DNA from: Geodermatophilus amargosae
GTDB taxonomy: Bacteria; Actinomycetota; Actinomycetes; Mycobacteriales; Geodermatophilaceae
DNA: 64,000 nucleotides
Reading direction: 5' to 3'
Assembly (NCBI RefSeq): GCF_900116515.1
Contig: NZ_FPBA01000011.1
Location: 1-64,000 of the forward strand
Shown here: one piece after another, positions 8,892 to 16,596 of the stretch
How positions within the stretch are numbered: position 1 is the first letter of the stretch
Layout of the letters: each line of letters starts with the position of its first letter
Translations under genes and position numbers: made by a program
The notes under the pieces: generated by a model
What the model was told of the DNA's origin: nothing
Database searches by the model: none
What the model saw: only the letters and a program-made list of their open reading frames with translations

Positions 8892-10172
8892 TTAACAAGC
8901 CGGGAGTCCCGCGCCCCCGCGGTAGCCCGCTTGGACCCACACCTCGGACAAGTAGCCGAACCGACCGTCGGGCCACCGGACGCCGTACCACCGAGTGGAT
9001 TCATAGCGTTGGGGGTTCGAATCGTCCGAAGAGTCCGAGTCGTTGCCGTTCGTAACCCGTGTGCCCTGCGTCTGGCACGTGGCGGTTACGACATGCCCCG
9101 AGGCCATGTCCGTTGAGGGAAGGGCGCAGCCATCTCGCTTGCAGAAGTTCTGTGTCACGGTCGACAGATAGGCGGGAGTGTCCTCCCGCATTTCCATCCC
9201 GCTCGTCACCCGGTTATTTACGACGATCGTGGCCTCTGAGGGCGGTGACGGCGGCGGGGCTGGGGCGGGCTGAGGGGCAGGCGCCGGGGCTGGGCCCGGC
9301 GCAGGGGCTGGGGCGGGCTGAGGGGCAGGTGCCGGGGCTGGGCCCGGCGCAGGAGCTGGGGCGGGCGCAGGAGCTGGGGCCGGCGCTGGGGCGGGCTCAG
9401 GTGCTGGTTCAGGCGCTGGTCTCGGAGAGGACTCGGACTCTGGAGCTGGCGCAGCTTCCGGCACTGGAGCAGGCTGGGAAGGAGGCGGGCTCGAGCAGTT
9501 GCTCGGGTGGGACGCGCCGTTCTTCCAGTCCCAAGTCCAGCAAGAAGCCCCCAGGACGCCGAAGTCTCCGCTCGCGCCGATCAGGGTGTCGCGGCCTCGA
9601 TCCTCGGCTGGGTTTAGCCCGACACACCAAGGGCCAGGCCTGTTGCAGTCGCGGTTCAACACCTCCCACTCAAGCGTGAGCGGGTGCCGACCATCCGGAG
9701 GATTGTCCGGCAGGAACAGCTCCATTGAGTAGTGGTAGTCCACTCCAGCTTGCAGCTTGTCTGGCCGGAAGATGCCGAAGCCCAGACTCGTAATGCCGCT
9801 TGAATCAGAGACCGTGGTGTCGATGTAGGCCCCTGCTTCCGCGGGGAAGGCAGAGAAGTCCTCATTCCAGATCTTGCGGTCAAAGTGCTGGCCGTACGTC
9901 AAGTCATGCTCATATGACCAATCCCGAGTGCCCGCCGCAAAGCACGCTAGTACCTCAGCCGAATCCCAGCGGATCGTGCCTTCCAGTCGGTAGTCATTGC
10001 GGTCGGGATTCTCCGTGCTCTCGCGGAGGAAAGTCAGCTTCATACTCCCGGCGCTGGGAGCTGAGGTGTCCTTGGAGCAGGCGGCGCTGAACGCTCCGGC
10101 GGCCGTGGCGACGATGAACCCGACCCCGATGAGAAGGAACAGGACAAGAGCAGCTAGAAGTCGCCGTGCCAC
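8892..10172 (-). CDS. membrane-anchored or secreted protein with Pro/Ala linker and SH3-like domain
   Basis: I chose GTG 10172 (426 residues) because ggagg precedes it and the protein then begins with an export signal, VARRLLAALVLFLLIGVGF, ending ...FSAACSKD. The Cys could be a weak lipobox; otherwise the segment is a membrane anchor. The frame stays open 103 codons further upstream, but that part is not credible. An N-terminal extracellular domain (residues about 40-235) is followed by a long Pro/Ala linker with a 48-bp (16-residue) internal repeat. A C-terminal SH3-like domain contains VVTATCQTQGTRV and WYGVRWPDGRFGYLSEVWV. The same TCQTQG-type SH3 domain occurs in the downstream gene at 10,727. 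Probably cell-wall associated. Confidence 0.65.
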   Translation of the reverse strand: MARRLLAALVLFLLIGVGFIVATAAGAFSAACSKDTSAPSAGSMKLTFLRESTENPDRNDYRLEGTIRWDSAEVLACFAAGTRDWSYEHDLTYGQHFDRKIWNEDFSAFPAEAGAYIDTTVSDSSGITSLGFGIFRPDKLQAGVDYHYSMELFLPDNPPDGRHPLTLEWEVLNRDCNRPGPWCVGLNPAEDRGRDTLIGASGDFGVLGASCWTWDWKNGASHPSNCSSPPPSQPAPVPEAAPAPESESSPRPAPEPAPEPAPAPAPAPAPAPAPAPGPAPAPAPQPAPAPAPGPAPAPAPQPAPAPPPSPPSEATIVVNNRVTSGMEMREDTPAYLSTVTQNFCKRDGCALPSTDMASGHVVTATCQTQGTRVTNGNDSDSSDDSNPQRYESTRWYGVRWPDGRFGYLSEVWVQAGYRGGAGLPAC

Positions 10173-10726
10173 AGAGCCTCCAGGAGGGCGGTGGGTCAGC
10201 CTCCCAGCCAGCCGGACCCAAGGCAATGGCGTTCCAGCGGTGTTGCAGCATGACAGTGAGCCGTAACACTTGGTAGCCTTGCCGTGGCCTGCCGCGGCGC
10301 GCAGCCGGTCCGCCGCTGTTGGCCTGAGTGTCGGAGCAACGGTCGGTGGTGCGGCTCCAACGGGCGTCCCGACCCAACTTGCTCCAGCGGAGGCCTGAAG
10401 CAGGATGTACAAGTTTGGCTCTTGATGGCCGTCGACCCAGAAGACCGTCAGTTCGGTGGGAACGACGGATCCACGGACCAAGCCGACATCTTCTGTAGCT
10501 GGGACAGACAGGTGCCGCGCGCCCGGGATGTCCGCGTAGGTGACCGCGTCGCCTGGACCGCCTCAAGTTCGGTAAAGACTGAGGGTCCTCAGCAAGTGGC
10601 AGCGAATATCGGCTTCAGGTCGGGTCCAAAGCGACGAACCCTCAACAGGCACGCGCCCCTCACCGCTGGTTGCGGCGAGGGGCGCATGGTCGTGGCGATC
10701 AGTAGGTGGAGGACGCAGCCGACCAC
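10173..10726. other. intergenic stretch with terminator hairpin
   Basis: No supported gene lies between the two SH3-domain genes. The stretch carries a stem-loop at 10,653-10,685 that would end transcription of the downstream-reading gene at 10,727-11,737, and presumably the promoter of the 8,892-10,172 gene. Open frames here are shadows. Confidence 0.45.
10653..10685 (-). terminator. stem-loop after the secreted lytic-enzyme gene
   Basis: Arms gcgcccctc and gaggggcgc pair around an inner ccgc/gcgg stem with a five-base tggtt loop. It lies 42 bp downstream of the stop codon of the minus-strand gene ending at 10,727. No clear T-run follows, as is common in high-GC actinobacteria. Confidence 0.6.
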
Positions 10727-11737
10727 CTAAGCAACGGGCCGCCACTTGAGCAGTTGCTCGTGCAGGGACCGGAACCTCGCCGACCTATCAATGACGTCTT
10801 GGCGGTCGTCTGGCGCAACCCGTTGAGGATCAAAGTCCACTGCTCGCATGGACTCGGTAGCTTCAAGGGAGAAGGCGTAGGCAACGAACGCCTCAGAGTC
10901 GCTAAGCTCGTACCGAGCCTTGAGTTCCTGAAGATGCCGGGCGACCATCTTTATGGCGAAGCTGTTGTCGTCGACTAGTTGACGCCGCGCCTCATCCACT
11001 GAGATCCCGGCGTAACCGGCGGCGAGTTGCGGTTCCATCTGCCCAATTCCCACCGTGTCCCTTCCGAGACGTGACCTTTCGACCGTGCGCCCGAGACTGC
11101 CGAATGTCGATATGAACGATTCACGTCCAGTGCCCTCGTGGGCAATCACAGCACCGAGGAGGTACGGGCTTATGCCGTGTCGGTCAGCTTCTAGCCTAAT
11201 GGCGTCCCAGTTTTCCATGACAATCCCCCGTGCCGCCGCCATCGGGTCAGGCGGCGGCCCTGGTTGTGGCGACGGTGTTGGCTGGGGTTGGGGCGCATTT
11301 GGCTGGCCGGTTGGCGCAGGCGCTGGCTGATAACCTGCCCCCGGGGTTTCGCCAGCCCCGGCGTTGCCGGTGCATGGTGAAGCGACGCGATGGTCGCTGC
11401 CGGTGTAAACGTAGGCGTCCGAAACATAGCCGCCAGAGGAAAGCTTATCCCACCAGGCACTGACGCCGTAGGTGCCGGCGACTTCGCTGCCTTGCGTCTG
11501 GCAAACAATCGTGACGAGGGTGCCGTCGGCCAGCTGGCGGCCAGCTGTTGGGTAGTCGGTTCCCGGGCCGGTGCGCACGGTCAGCGAAGGCCCGGCCGTC
11601 TCCACACGACCGACATGGCCTTCGTCTGCGGTGGCGGGGCCTGCGGACGCGACGGCCGTCAGGAGCAGACATGCGGCTGACGCTCCCGCCGCTCCGGCCC
11701 ACCGGCTTGCCCGGCTCGTTCCCTTAAAGGACCTCAT
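10727..11737 (-). CDS. secreted SH3-domain protein with lysozyme/transglycosylase-like domain
   Basis: This 336-residue protein starts at ATG 11737 with gggag upstream. It has a clear signal peptide (positively charged start, then AGAAGASAACLLLTAVASAG, cleavage near ATADEG). An SH3b-type domain follows (residues about 42-118: LTVRTGPGTDYPTAG, VCQTQGSEV, YVSDAYVY). A Pro/Gln linker precedes a C-terminal lytic-transglycosylase-like domain containing ISPYLLGAVIAHEGTGRESF, where Glu in AHEG is the likely catalytic acid, and GIGQMEPQLAAGY. Such enzymes cut peptidoglycan, and in conjugative elements they help the transfer apparatus through the wall. Context in an integrative element with a MobF relaxase fits that, but a housekeeping or cargo role is possible. 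Confidence 0.75.
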   Translation of the reverse strand: MRSFKGTSRASRWAGAAGASAACLLLTAVASAGPATADEGHVGRVETAGPSLTVRTGPGTDYPTAGRQLADGTLVTIVCQTQGSEVAGTYGVSAWWDKLSSGGYVSDAYVYTGSDHRVASPCTGNAGAGETPGAGYQPAPAPTGQPNAPQPQPTPSPQPGPPPDPMAAARGIVMENWDAIRLEADRHGISPYLLGAVIAHEGTGRESFISTFGSLGRTVERSRLGRDTVGIGQMEPQLAAGYAGISVDEARRQLVDDNSFAIKMVARHLQELKARYELSDSEAFVAYAFSLEATESMRAVDFDPQRVAPDDRQDVIDRSARFRSLHEQLLKWRPVA

Positions 11738-11864
11738 CGCCTGCTCCCCTCGAGTACCCCTGCCATGTGCGGGGCTGCCTGAAGCGTGGACAGCAGGCGT
11801 CCCTCATCTCCACCCGTTCTTCGAGGTCGGGGCAGGATCGGGTCGAGATCGGAGGGCCTCCCCG

Positions 11865-12960
11865 CGCTCTAGATGTACCCGGCCATCAGGTTGGTGCCAG
11901 GCGGCTGATCGGAGGACGGCCTCCGAGTGCTGAGTGGCGGCGTTGAGTGTTGTAGTGCTCGATCCAGGGGGCGAGGGCAGCGGCGCGTTCGTCGTTGCTG
12001 GTGAAGACCTGCCGGTAGGCCCACTCGGTGACCAGGGTGCGATTGAGGCGTTCGGCCTTGCCGTTCTGCCAGGGGCAGTGCGGCTTGATGAACTTCTGTC
12101 GGGCTCCGATCGAGGCACACACGCCCTTGATCGAGTGCTGGTAGGCCCAGGCGTTGTCGGTCATCACCCGCTCGATCCGGGCAATGCCGTGGCCGGTGAA
12201 GTAGGCCGCGGCGCGGGCGAAGAAGGCCGCGCAGGTGGCGCCCTTCTCGTCGGCCAGGACCTCGGAGTAGGCGAGCCGGGAATGGTCATCGACCAGGGAG
12301 TGCACGTAGTCGTAGCCGATCCGGGTGGCCCGGTCGCGGCTGGTGCTGCCGGCGGCGCGGCCGTGGGCGCGCCAGCCACCACCGTCGGGAATGCGGGCCA
12401 GCTTCTTGACGTCCATGTGCACCAGCTCGCCGGGCCGGGATCGCTCGTAGCGGACCGCGGTCACCTTCGACGCCCGGATCACCGCACCGGTCATCGGGTC
12501 CAGCACACACAGCCGGGGCTGCCCGCGGCGCACCAGGACCCGAGACACCGTGCGCGCCGGCACCCCCAGCTCGGCGCCGATCCAGTCCGGGCCCCGGCGC
12601 TGTCGGCTGCGCAGCTCGACGATGCGGTCCTCCACCTCAGCGGCCGTTCGCCGCGGGCTGGTGTGCGGGCGGCTGGACCGGTCGACCAGCCCGGCCTCGC
12701 CCTCGGCCTCGAAGCGGGTGATCCACGTCCGCACACACTTGCGAGAGATCCCCATCGCCGCGGCGATGTGCGCCTGCTTCCAGCCGGCCCGGTACCGGTC
12801 GACGATCAGCTTGCGGCCGTGGACGGTGGTGCGGGCATTACCGTGGGACACGAGAACCTCCGAGCGGTGCGGGCCTTCGACAAGCCACACCCCACTCGGA
12901 GGTTCTCCTTCGTTCAAGCCGGACCCGTCACCAACGTCCTGGCTAGGTACATCTAGAGCG
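11865..12960 (-). mobile_element. intact IS481-family insertion sequence
   Basis: Imperfect terminal inverted repeats of about 30 bp bound the element. The left end reads cgctctagatgtacccggcc and the right end, reverse-complemented, reads cgctctagatgtacctagcc. A single transposase gene fills the interior on the minus strand. I could not identify an unambiguous target-site duplication. It lies between the secreted lytic-enzyme gene and the HTH-membrane gene, apparently without breaking either. Confidence 0.85.
11886..12851 (-). CDS. IS481-family transposase
   Basis: The 321-residue transposase begins at GTG 12851 (VSHGNARTTVHGRKLIVDRY); the frame is open further but the extension is not protein-like. 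Two N-terminal HTH segments (AHIAAAMGISRKCVRTWITR and IGAELGVPARTVSRVLVRRG) are followed by an rve/integrase catalytic core. The core has HMDVKKL (first Asp), VMTDNAWAY (second Asp) and QNGKAERLNRTL (the catalytic Glu). The length and DDE motif are complete, so it is probably active. Confidence 0.92.
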   Translation of the reverse strand: MSHGNARTTVHGRKLIVDRYRAGWKQAHIAAAMGISRKCVRTWITRFEAEGEAGLVDRSSRPHTSPRRTAAEVEDRIVELRSRQRRGPDWIGAELGVPARTVSRVLVRRGQPRLCVLDPMTGAVIRASKVTAVRYERSRPGELVHMDVKKLARIPDGGGWRAHGRAAGSTSRDRATRIGYDYVHSLVDDHSRLAYSEVLADEKGATCAAFFARAAAYFTGHGIARIERVMTDNAWAYQHSIKGVCASIGARQKFIKPHCPWQNGKAERLNRTLVTEWAYRQVFTSNDERAAALAPWIEHYNTQRRHSALGGRPPISRLAPT

Positions 12961-13048
12961 TGTTGAAGGCTGTGCCTGCACGGTGGGAGCCAGGACGGTG
13001 CCACTCCGGGCCCTTATCAGCTCGTTGACGTCGGACCCACTAAGTCAA

Positions 13049-13912
13049 TTAATCATTGCCTACGAAGCTACCGAGCTCAACGCGGATATGATGAGTGGCT
13101 TGTGAATCGTCCGGTATGCTCTTGAACCGGGCAGAGAACTGATCGGCCGGCTTGTTCACTAGCGCCTGGTCGACCATGCCGCCATTCGGTGCGACCAGTG
13201 CGAACAAGTCGTATTCTTCACCTTCGTCTTCCGGCCCTCGGCCGAGTGTCAAGCGGGAAGCCCACTCGCCGTCATGGTTCACTACAACAGGTACCTTGTC
13301 AGTCAAGTAATAGGTAGTGTCGCCGACAGGCCTGACCAGAAGCCACAGCGAGAAACCCGGCTGCAACTCCGCTGTCCCGTTCGCGGTGAGCGGGCTCTCC
13401 ACATCCTGCCCGCTGAACGGTGACAGTATGGTGGCCTCGCTCGCTTGAGGCATGACAAGTCTTGCGCCCAAGAGAGCGGCGCCAACCAAAAAAACAACCG
13501 TGCCGACGGCCAAGAGGATCCTCGCCCGCCTGGAGACGTTCGACAGACGTCTAGGGAGCGCGCTCCGCGTCGGCGTCTCCGCTGCACTAGTAGATGCAGC
13601 GAAACCAGGAGGCTGGGTGTCCGCATCCGTTCCCTCATCGCGCGCCACCACGGCACGAACTGCGCCGGCCCTCTCGCGTCGTCCAGCAGCGGCTACCAGC
13701 TCCGCGCGCTGCTCAGGACTCAGCTCCAGCGCCTCACAGATCGACTTAAGCGTTTTAGGATAGGGCACTCGGGTCTGATTCTTCTCCAGATCCTGGATTG
13801 TGGAAGTCCGCATCCCAATTTGGTTTGCCAGCGCCTCCTGCGAATACTTGCCCTTCCGGTACTCACGCAAAAGCTCCCCAAATTCCCGATCGCCTGACCC
13901 ACCATCCCCCAT
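13049..13912 (-). CDS. membrane-anchored HTH protein with extracellular domain
   Basis: The 287-residue protein has an XRE-type helix-turn-helix at residues about 10-70 (YSQEALANQIGMRTSTIQDL, then ALELSPEQRAEL). A polar spacer follows, then one transmembrane helix at about 131-153 (ILLAVGTVVFLVGAALLGAR), then an extracellular beta-rich domain (ILSPFSGQDVE, PGFSLWLLVRPVG, DGEWASRLTLGRG, YDLFALVAPNGG). This topology (cytoplasmic DNA-binding head, periplasmic or surface sensor) resembles RodZ-like or one-component membrane regulators. GC content is visibly lower than in the flanking genes, which suggests recent transfer. The ligand and targets are unknown. Confidence 0.75.
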   Translation of the reverse strand: MGDGGSGDREFGELLREYRKGKYSQEALANQIGMRTSTIQDLEKNQTRVPYPKTLKSICEALELSPEQRAELVAAAGRRERAGAVRAVVARDEGTDADTQPPGFAASTSAAETPTRSALPRRLSNVSRRARILLAVGTVVFLVGAALLGARLVMPQASEATILSPFSGQDVESPLTANGTAELQPGFSLWLLVRPVGDTTYYLTDKVPVVVNHDGEWASRLTLGRGPEDEGEEYDLFALVAPNGGMVDQALVNKPADQFSARFKSIPDDSQATHHIRVELGSFVGND

Positions 13913-14613
13913 GACAGCCTCCTATGTTCGGCGTCGGCAGGAGCCTCATTCACCCACGCTCGAGGAGTTTGCGCGAGCACGCGGATCCTCCTCGCATCGG
14001 GACGCGGGCGGCATGCCACCTGTCGCGAAGGACGTCGTCCGTCAGCGACGTCGATCGGTAATCGAGAAGTTGTAAGCCGCCGAGGCGCGCGGTCCGTGCG
14101 TTGAGGCTTGGCAACTGGCGAACCCGGTTCCCGTTTCCAGGTTCGTCGGCAACCTCTCGCTGCAGCAGGAGCTGGGGCCTGATCGGCGAGGTCAACGCAT
14201 GGCCTGATCGTCTCGGGGACCCGTATCGGCGCATCGAGATCCGGGGAGCTCACGCTCGATCTCGGCGTCGACCTCGACCGGGCAACAAGCTGAACCGCCG
14301 GCCGGCGTTCATCCGCCAGCTGTTCGACGCGGGGCGCAAGCAGGCGGAGGGGTCCCTGGCCGGACTGCCCGGCTGATGGTCGAGGCCAGCGCCCCTGTGG
14401 TCGTGCAAAGGCCGCTTGTCCTCTCCGTTCACGAGGATCTTCAGCAGTGCCGATAGAGCGGGGTGAGAAGCGTCTCGTCTCCGAGGCAACCCACATGCGA
14501 GCAGCAAGAGATGCGCCTGGCGACTGTCGGCACCTTGGCGGCCGGGGCCCTACTGCTGTCGGTCGAGTCCCCGGACGTGGTGTGTGGCGGCCTCCGCGTG
14601 ATCTTTAGTTGGG
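13913..14613. other. intergenic stretch with gene scraps
   Basis: Between the HTH-membrane gene and the IS256-family remnant no full gene is visible. A short plus-strand tail (LNRRPAFIRQLFDAGRKQAE, ending TGA 14374) has the look of a real C-terminus, but no matching 5' part exists. Other frames are shadows. Confidence 0.4.
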
Positions 14614-15200
14614 TCAGGCGGTGAGCGCCGGAATGGTCACCTCCTCGTTGTCGGAGGTCGCGGTCTGGGTGACCGACCGGATGTGGCAGCGGACGAGGAC
14701 ATCTAGGCCGAGGTAGCGGCGAGCTCCGGTCCATTCGTCATACTGCTCGGCCAGCACGGCGCCGACCAGGCGGATCAGCGCGGCGGGGTCGGGAAGATGC
14801 TGACCACGTCGGTGCGCCGGCGGATCTCCCGGTTGAGCCGCTCGCTGTGGTTGTCGCTCCGGATTGGCCGCCAGACCTACTTCGGGAAGGCGGTGAAGGC
14901 CAGCACGTCGGCCCAGGCGACCTTCAGGGGCTCAGCGACCCGCGGCAGCTTGTCGGCCAGCGCGTTGAGCACCCGGTCGAACGGGGCGTGCACGAAGTGG
15001 CGTCGGGCTGATCGTGGACCGAGTGCAACAGCGCCCGCACCTACGGCCAGCTGCTCGTGGGGCAGACTGCCATCGAGTTGGCGGCGTAGTGGGTGCGGCA
15101 TCTGTGCCAGGCCGCGCCGGGCACCGTGGCCCCGACCGCCTCGACTCCGCTCAGGCCGCGGGCGACCAGGTCCCGGAGGAAGGCCGGCATGTGCCCCGCG
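14614..15200 (-). pseudogene. IS256 (Mutator)-family transposase, frameshifted and truncated
   Basis: On the minus strand, pieces of an IS256-family transposase read in order through three frames. They are FLRDLVARGLSGVEAVGATV, AAWHRCRTHYAANSMAV, FDRVLNALADKLPRV, ADVLAFTAFPK, then ERLNREIRRRTDVVSIFP, ALIRLVGAVLAEQYDEW and ARRYLGLDVLVRC, ending at TGA 14614-14616. The N-terminal third is missing and at least two frame breaks (about 15,030 and 14,877) disable it. It is an old insertion scar in the element. Confidence 0.85.
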
Positions 15201-15538
15201 GCCGTCGTCCCGCATGACCCGCCCGGTGAACCGTCCCGCGAGAGGAGGACAACCGGGACACCCTTCCGGCTGACGGAGCCGCCTCCCACTGGCTGCTCGA
15301 CACTCACGCCACCGTGGCGCAGGACGCCGCCGCATGACCGCGAGCCGGTGCCACCGCGAAGCCAAAGTCATCAGCATGAGCAACTGTGCAGTCGGCTCCT
15401 GCGCGCGAGCGACAACCACCGCAAGAGACCAACAAATTGACACCTACGACGACTCTCGCGCTATAGCGCCCAACCCTCACCGTTAATACTCAAGCCTTCA
15501 CTGAGGAACGGGACGCATGCTACCAATAGCGGTAGTTC
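15201..15538. other. intergenic stretch upstream of the relaxase region
   Basis: No gene is supported here. The segment ends at the GC-rich hairpin 15,539-15,559. For a MobF system, the transfer origin would be expected hereabouts, just upstream of the relaxase gene. Confidence 0.4.
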
Positions 15539-15559
15539 GGGCCCCGCTTCGCGGGGCCC
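15539..15559. other. GC-rich hairpin upstream of the relaxase; terminator or part of oriT
   Basis: Arms gggccccgc and gcggggccc pair with a ttc loop, and outer cggtag/ctgccg segments can extend the stem imperfectly. It lies 39 bp before the first possible relaxase start. In MobF systems hairpins next to the relaxase gene often mark the transfer origin. A terminator for leftward debris is equally possible. Confidence 0.45.
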
Positions 15560-15597
15560 ACTGCCGTTTCTAGGGGTGGCGTGTTTGTCATTATTGG

Positions 15598-16596
15598 GTG
15601 GCGTTGAGAATGCACGGCGGAATGAAGATCTACGCCGGTGCTCCAACGGCGGCCCGCCACTACGTGGAGGCCAGCCGGGGCCGGGCCGATGACTACTACC
15701 TGACCGAAGGAGCCGGCATCGCGCGCCGCTACACCGCCGGCGACGGCCGGGTAACCGAGCTGGACGCCCTGGCCGGGGACGGCTACGAGGCGTGGGTGGG
15801 CGGCCTGGACCCGGACAACGGGATGGCGCGGGGTCGGCTGCGGACCGATGAGCGGGCGGTGCGGTTCGTCGAGGTGGTGGTCAACGGGCCGAAGTCCTGG
15901 TCGCTGGCCGCCGCCCTGCATCCGGACATCGCCGTCGCGTACGACGCCGCCCAGGACCGCGCCGCGACCCAGATCATCGGCTGGCTGTCCCGGCACGCCA
16001 CCACCCGCGTCGGCCCCCGTTGTGGCCAGGTGCAGGTGCCGGTCGAGCGCCTGGAGGCGGTGACGGTGCGGCACTACACCTCCCGGGCCGGGGATCCGCA
16101 CCGGCACCTGCACCTGCAGATCAATGCCCGGGTGTTCGCCGCCGGCCAGTGGCGGGGGCTGCACACCGTCGGGGTGCGTGACTTTCTCTCAGCGGTCAAC
16201 GGGATCGGGCACGCCGCGGTGGCGTGCGACCCGCAGTTCCGGGCCGCGCTGGCCGCGCACGGCTACACGATGGATGTAACCGGAGACCTACCGGAGCTCG
16301 CCGCCCACGCTGCTGCGTTCAGCGCCCGGGCGGCGCAGATCGCCCGCAACCTCGACCGTTACGAACGACAGTGGACCACCGAGCACCCCGGCCAGACGCC
16401 CGGGCCGGGACTGCGGCGGGCCTGGGACAGGCGAGCGTGGGCCGAGGGCCGCCCGGACAAGGTCACCCCCCAGCCGGGTGCCGACCTGACCGCCCGCTGG
16501 GTCGGCGAGCTGGCCGCCCTCGGTTACCGCGACCACGACCGCCGGGTGGAACTGTCGCCGACACTGGGGGCACCCTCGACCGGGAAGCCGCGGTGA
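15598..16596 (+). CDS. MobF-family conjugative relaxase (N-terminal part, TraA/TrwC-like)
   Basis: This 332-residue frame (GTG 15598; ATG 15610 or 15622 are alternatives) encodes a TrwC/TraA relaxase domain. It carries the paired catalytic tyrosines in DDYYL (33-34), VNGPKSWSLAAAL (96-107) and the metal-binding three-His motif HYTSRAGDPHRHLHLQIN (159-175). The enzyme nicks oriT and stays covalently attached to the transferred strand. In the family the relaxase continues into a helicase; here the frame shifts at a G5 run (16,566-16,570) and ends at TGA 16,594. That stop overlaps GTG 16,593 of the helicase frame in a GTGA. One missing G, a -1 slip, or true splitting with translational coupling could each explain this. 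Confidence 0.85.
   Translation: MALRMHGGMKIYAGAPTAARHYVEASRGRADDYYLTEGAGIARRYTAGDGRVTELDALAGDGYEAWVGGLDPDNGMARGRLRTDERAVRFVEVVVNGPKSWSLAAALHPDIAVAYDAAQDRAATQIIGWLSRHATTRVGPRCGQVQVPVERLEAVTVRHYTSRAGDPHRHLHLQINARVFAAGQWRGLHTVGVRDFLSAVNGIGHAAVACDPQFRAALAAHGYTMDVTGDLPELAAHAAAFSARAAQIARNLDRYERQWTTEHPGQTPGPGLRRAWDRRAWAEGRPDKVTPQPGADLTARWVGELAALGYRDHDRRVELSPTLGAPSTGKPR

Noticed and set aside
9256-9420. Pro/Ala repeat considered as a CRISPR-like or mobile repeat
   Set aside because: It is an in-frame 48-bp repeat coding the PAPAPAPGP linker of an exported protein.
14101-14376. Possible gene ending in a patatin-like C-terminus
   Set aside because: Only the last about 28 residues look real; no start, active site or 5' domain is present.
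15520-16164. 214-codon minus-strand frame over the relaxase start
   Set aside because: Antisense shadow; the plus strand encodes clear MobF motifs.
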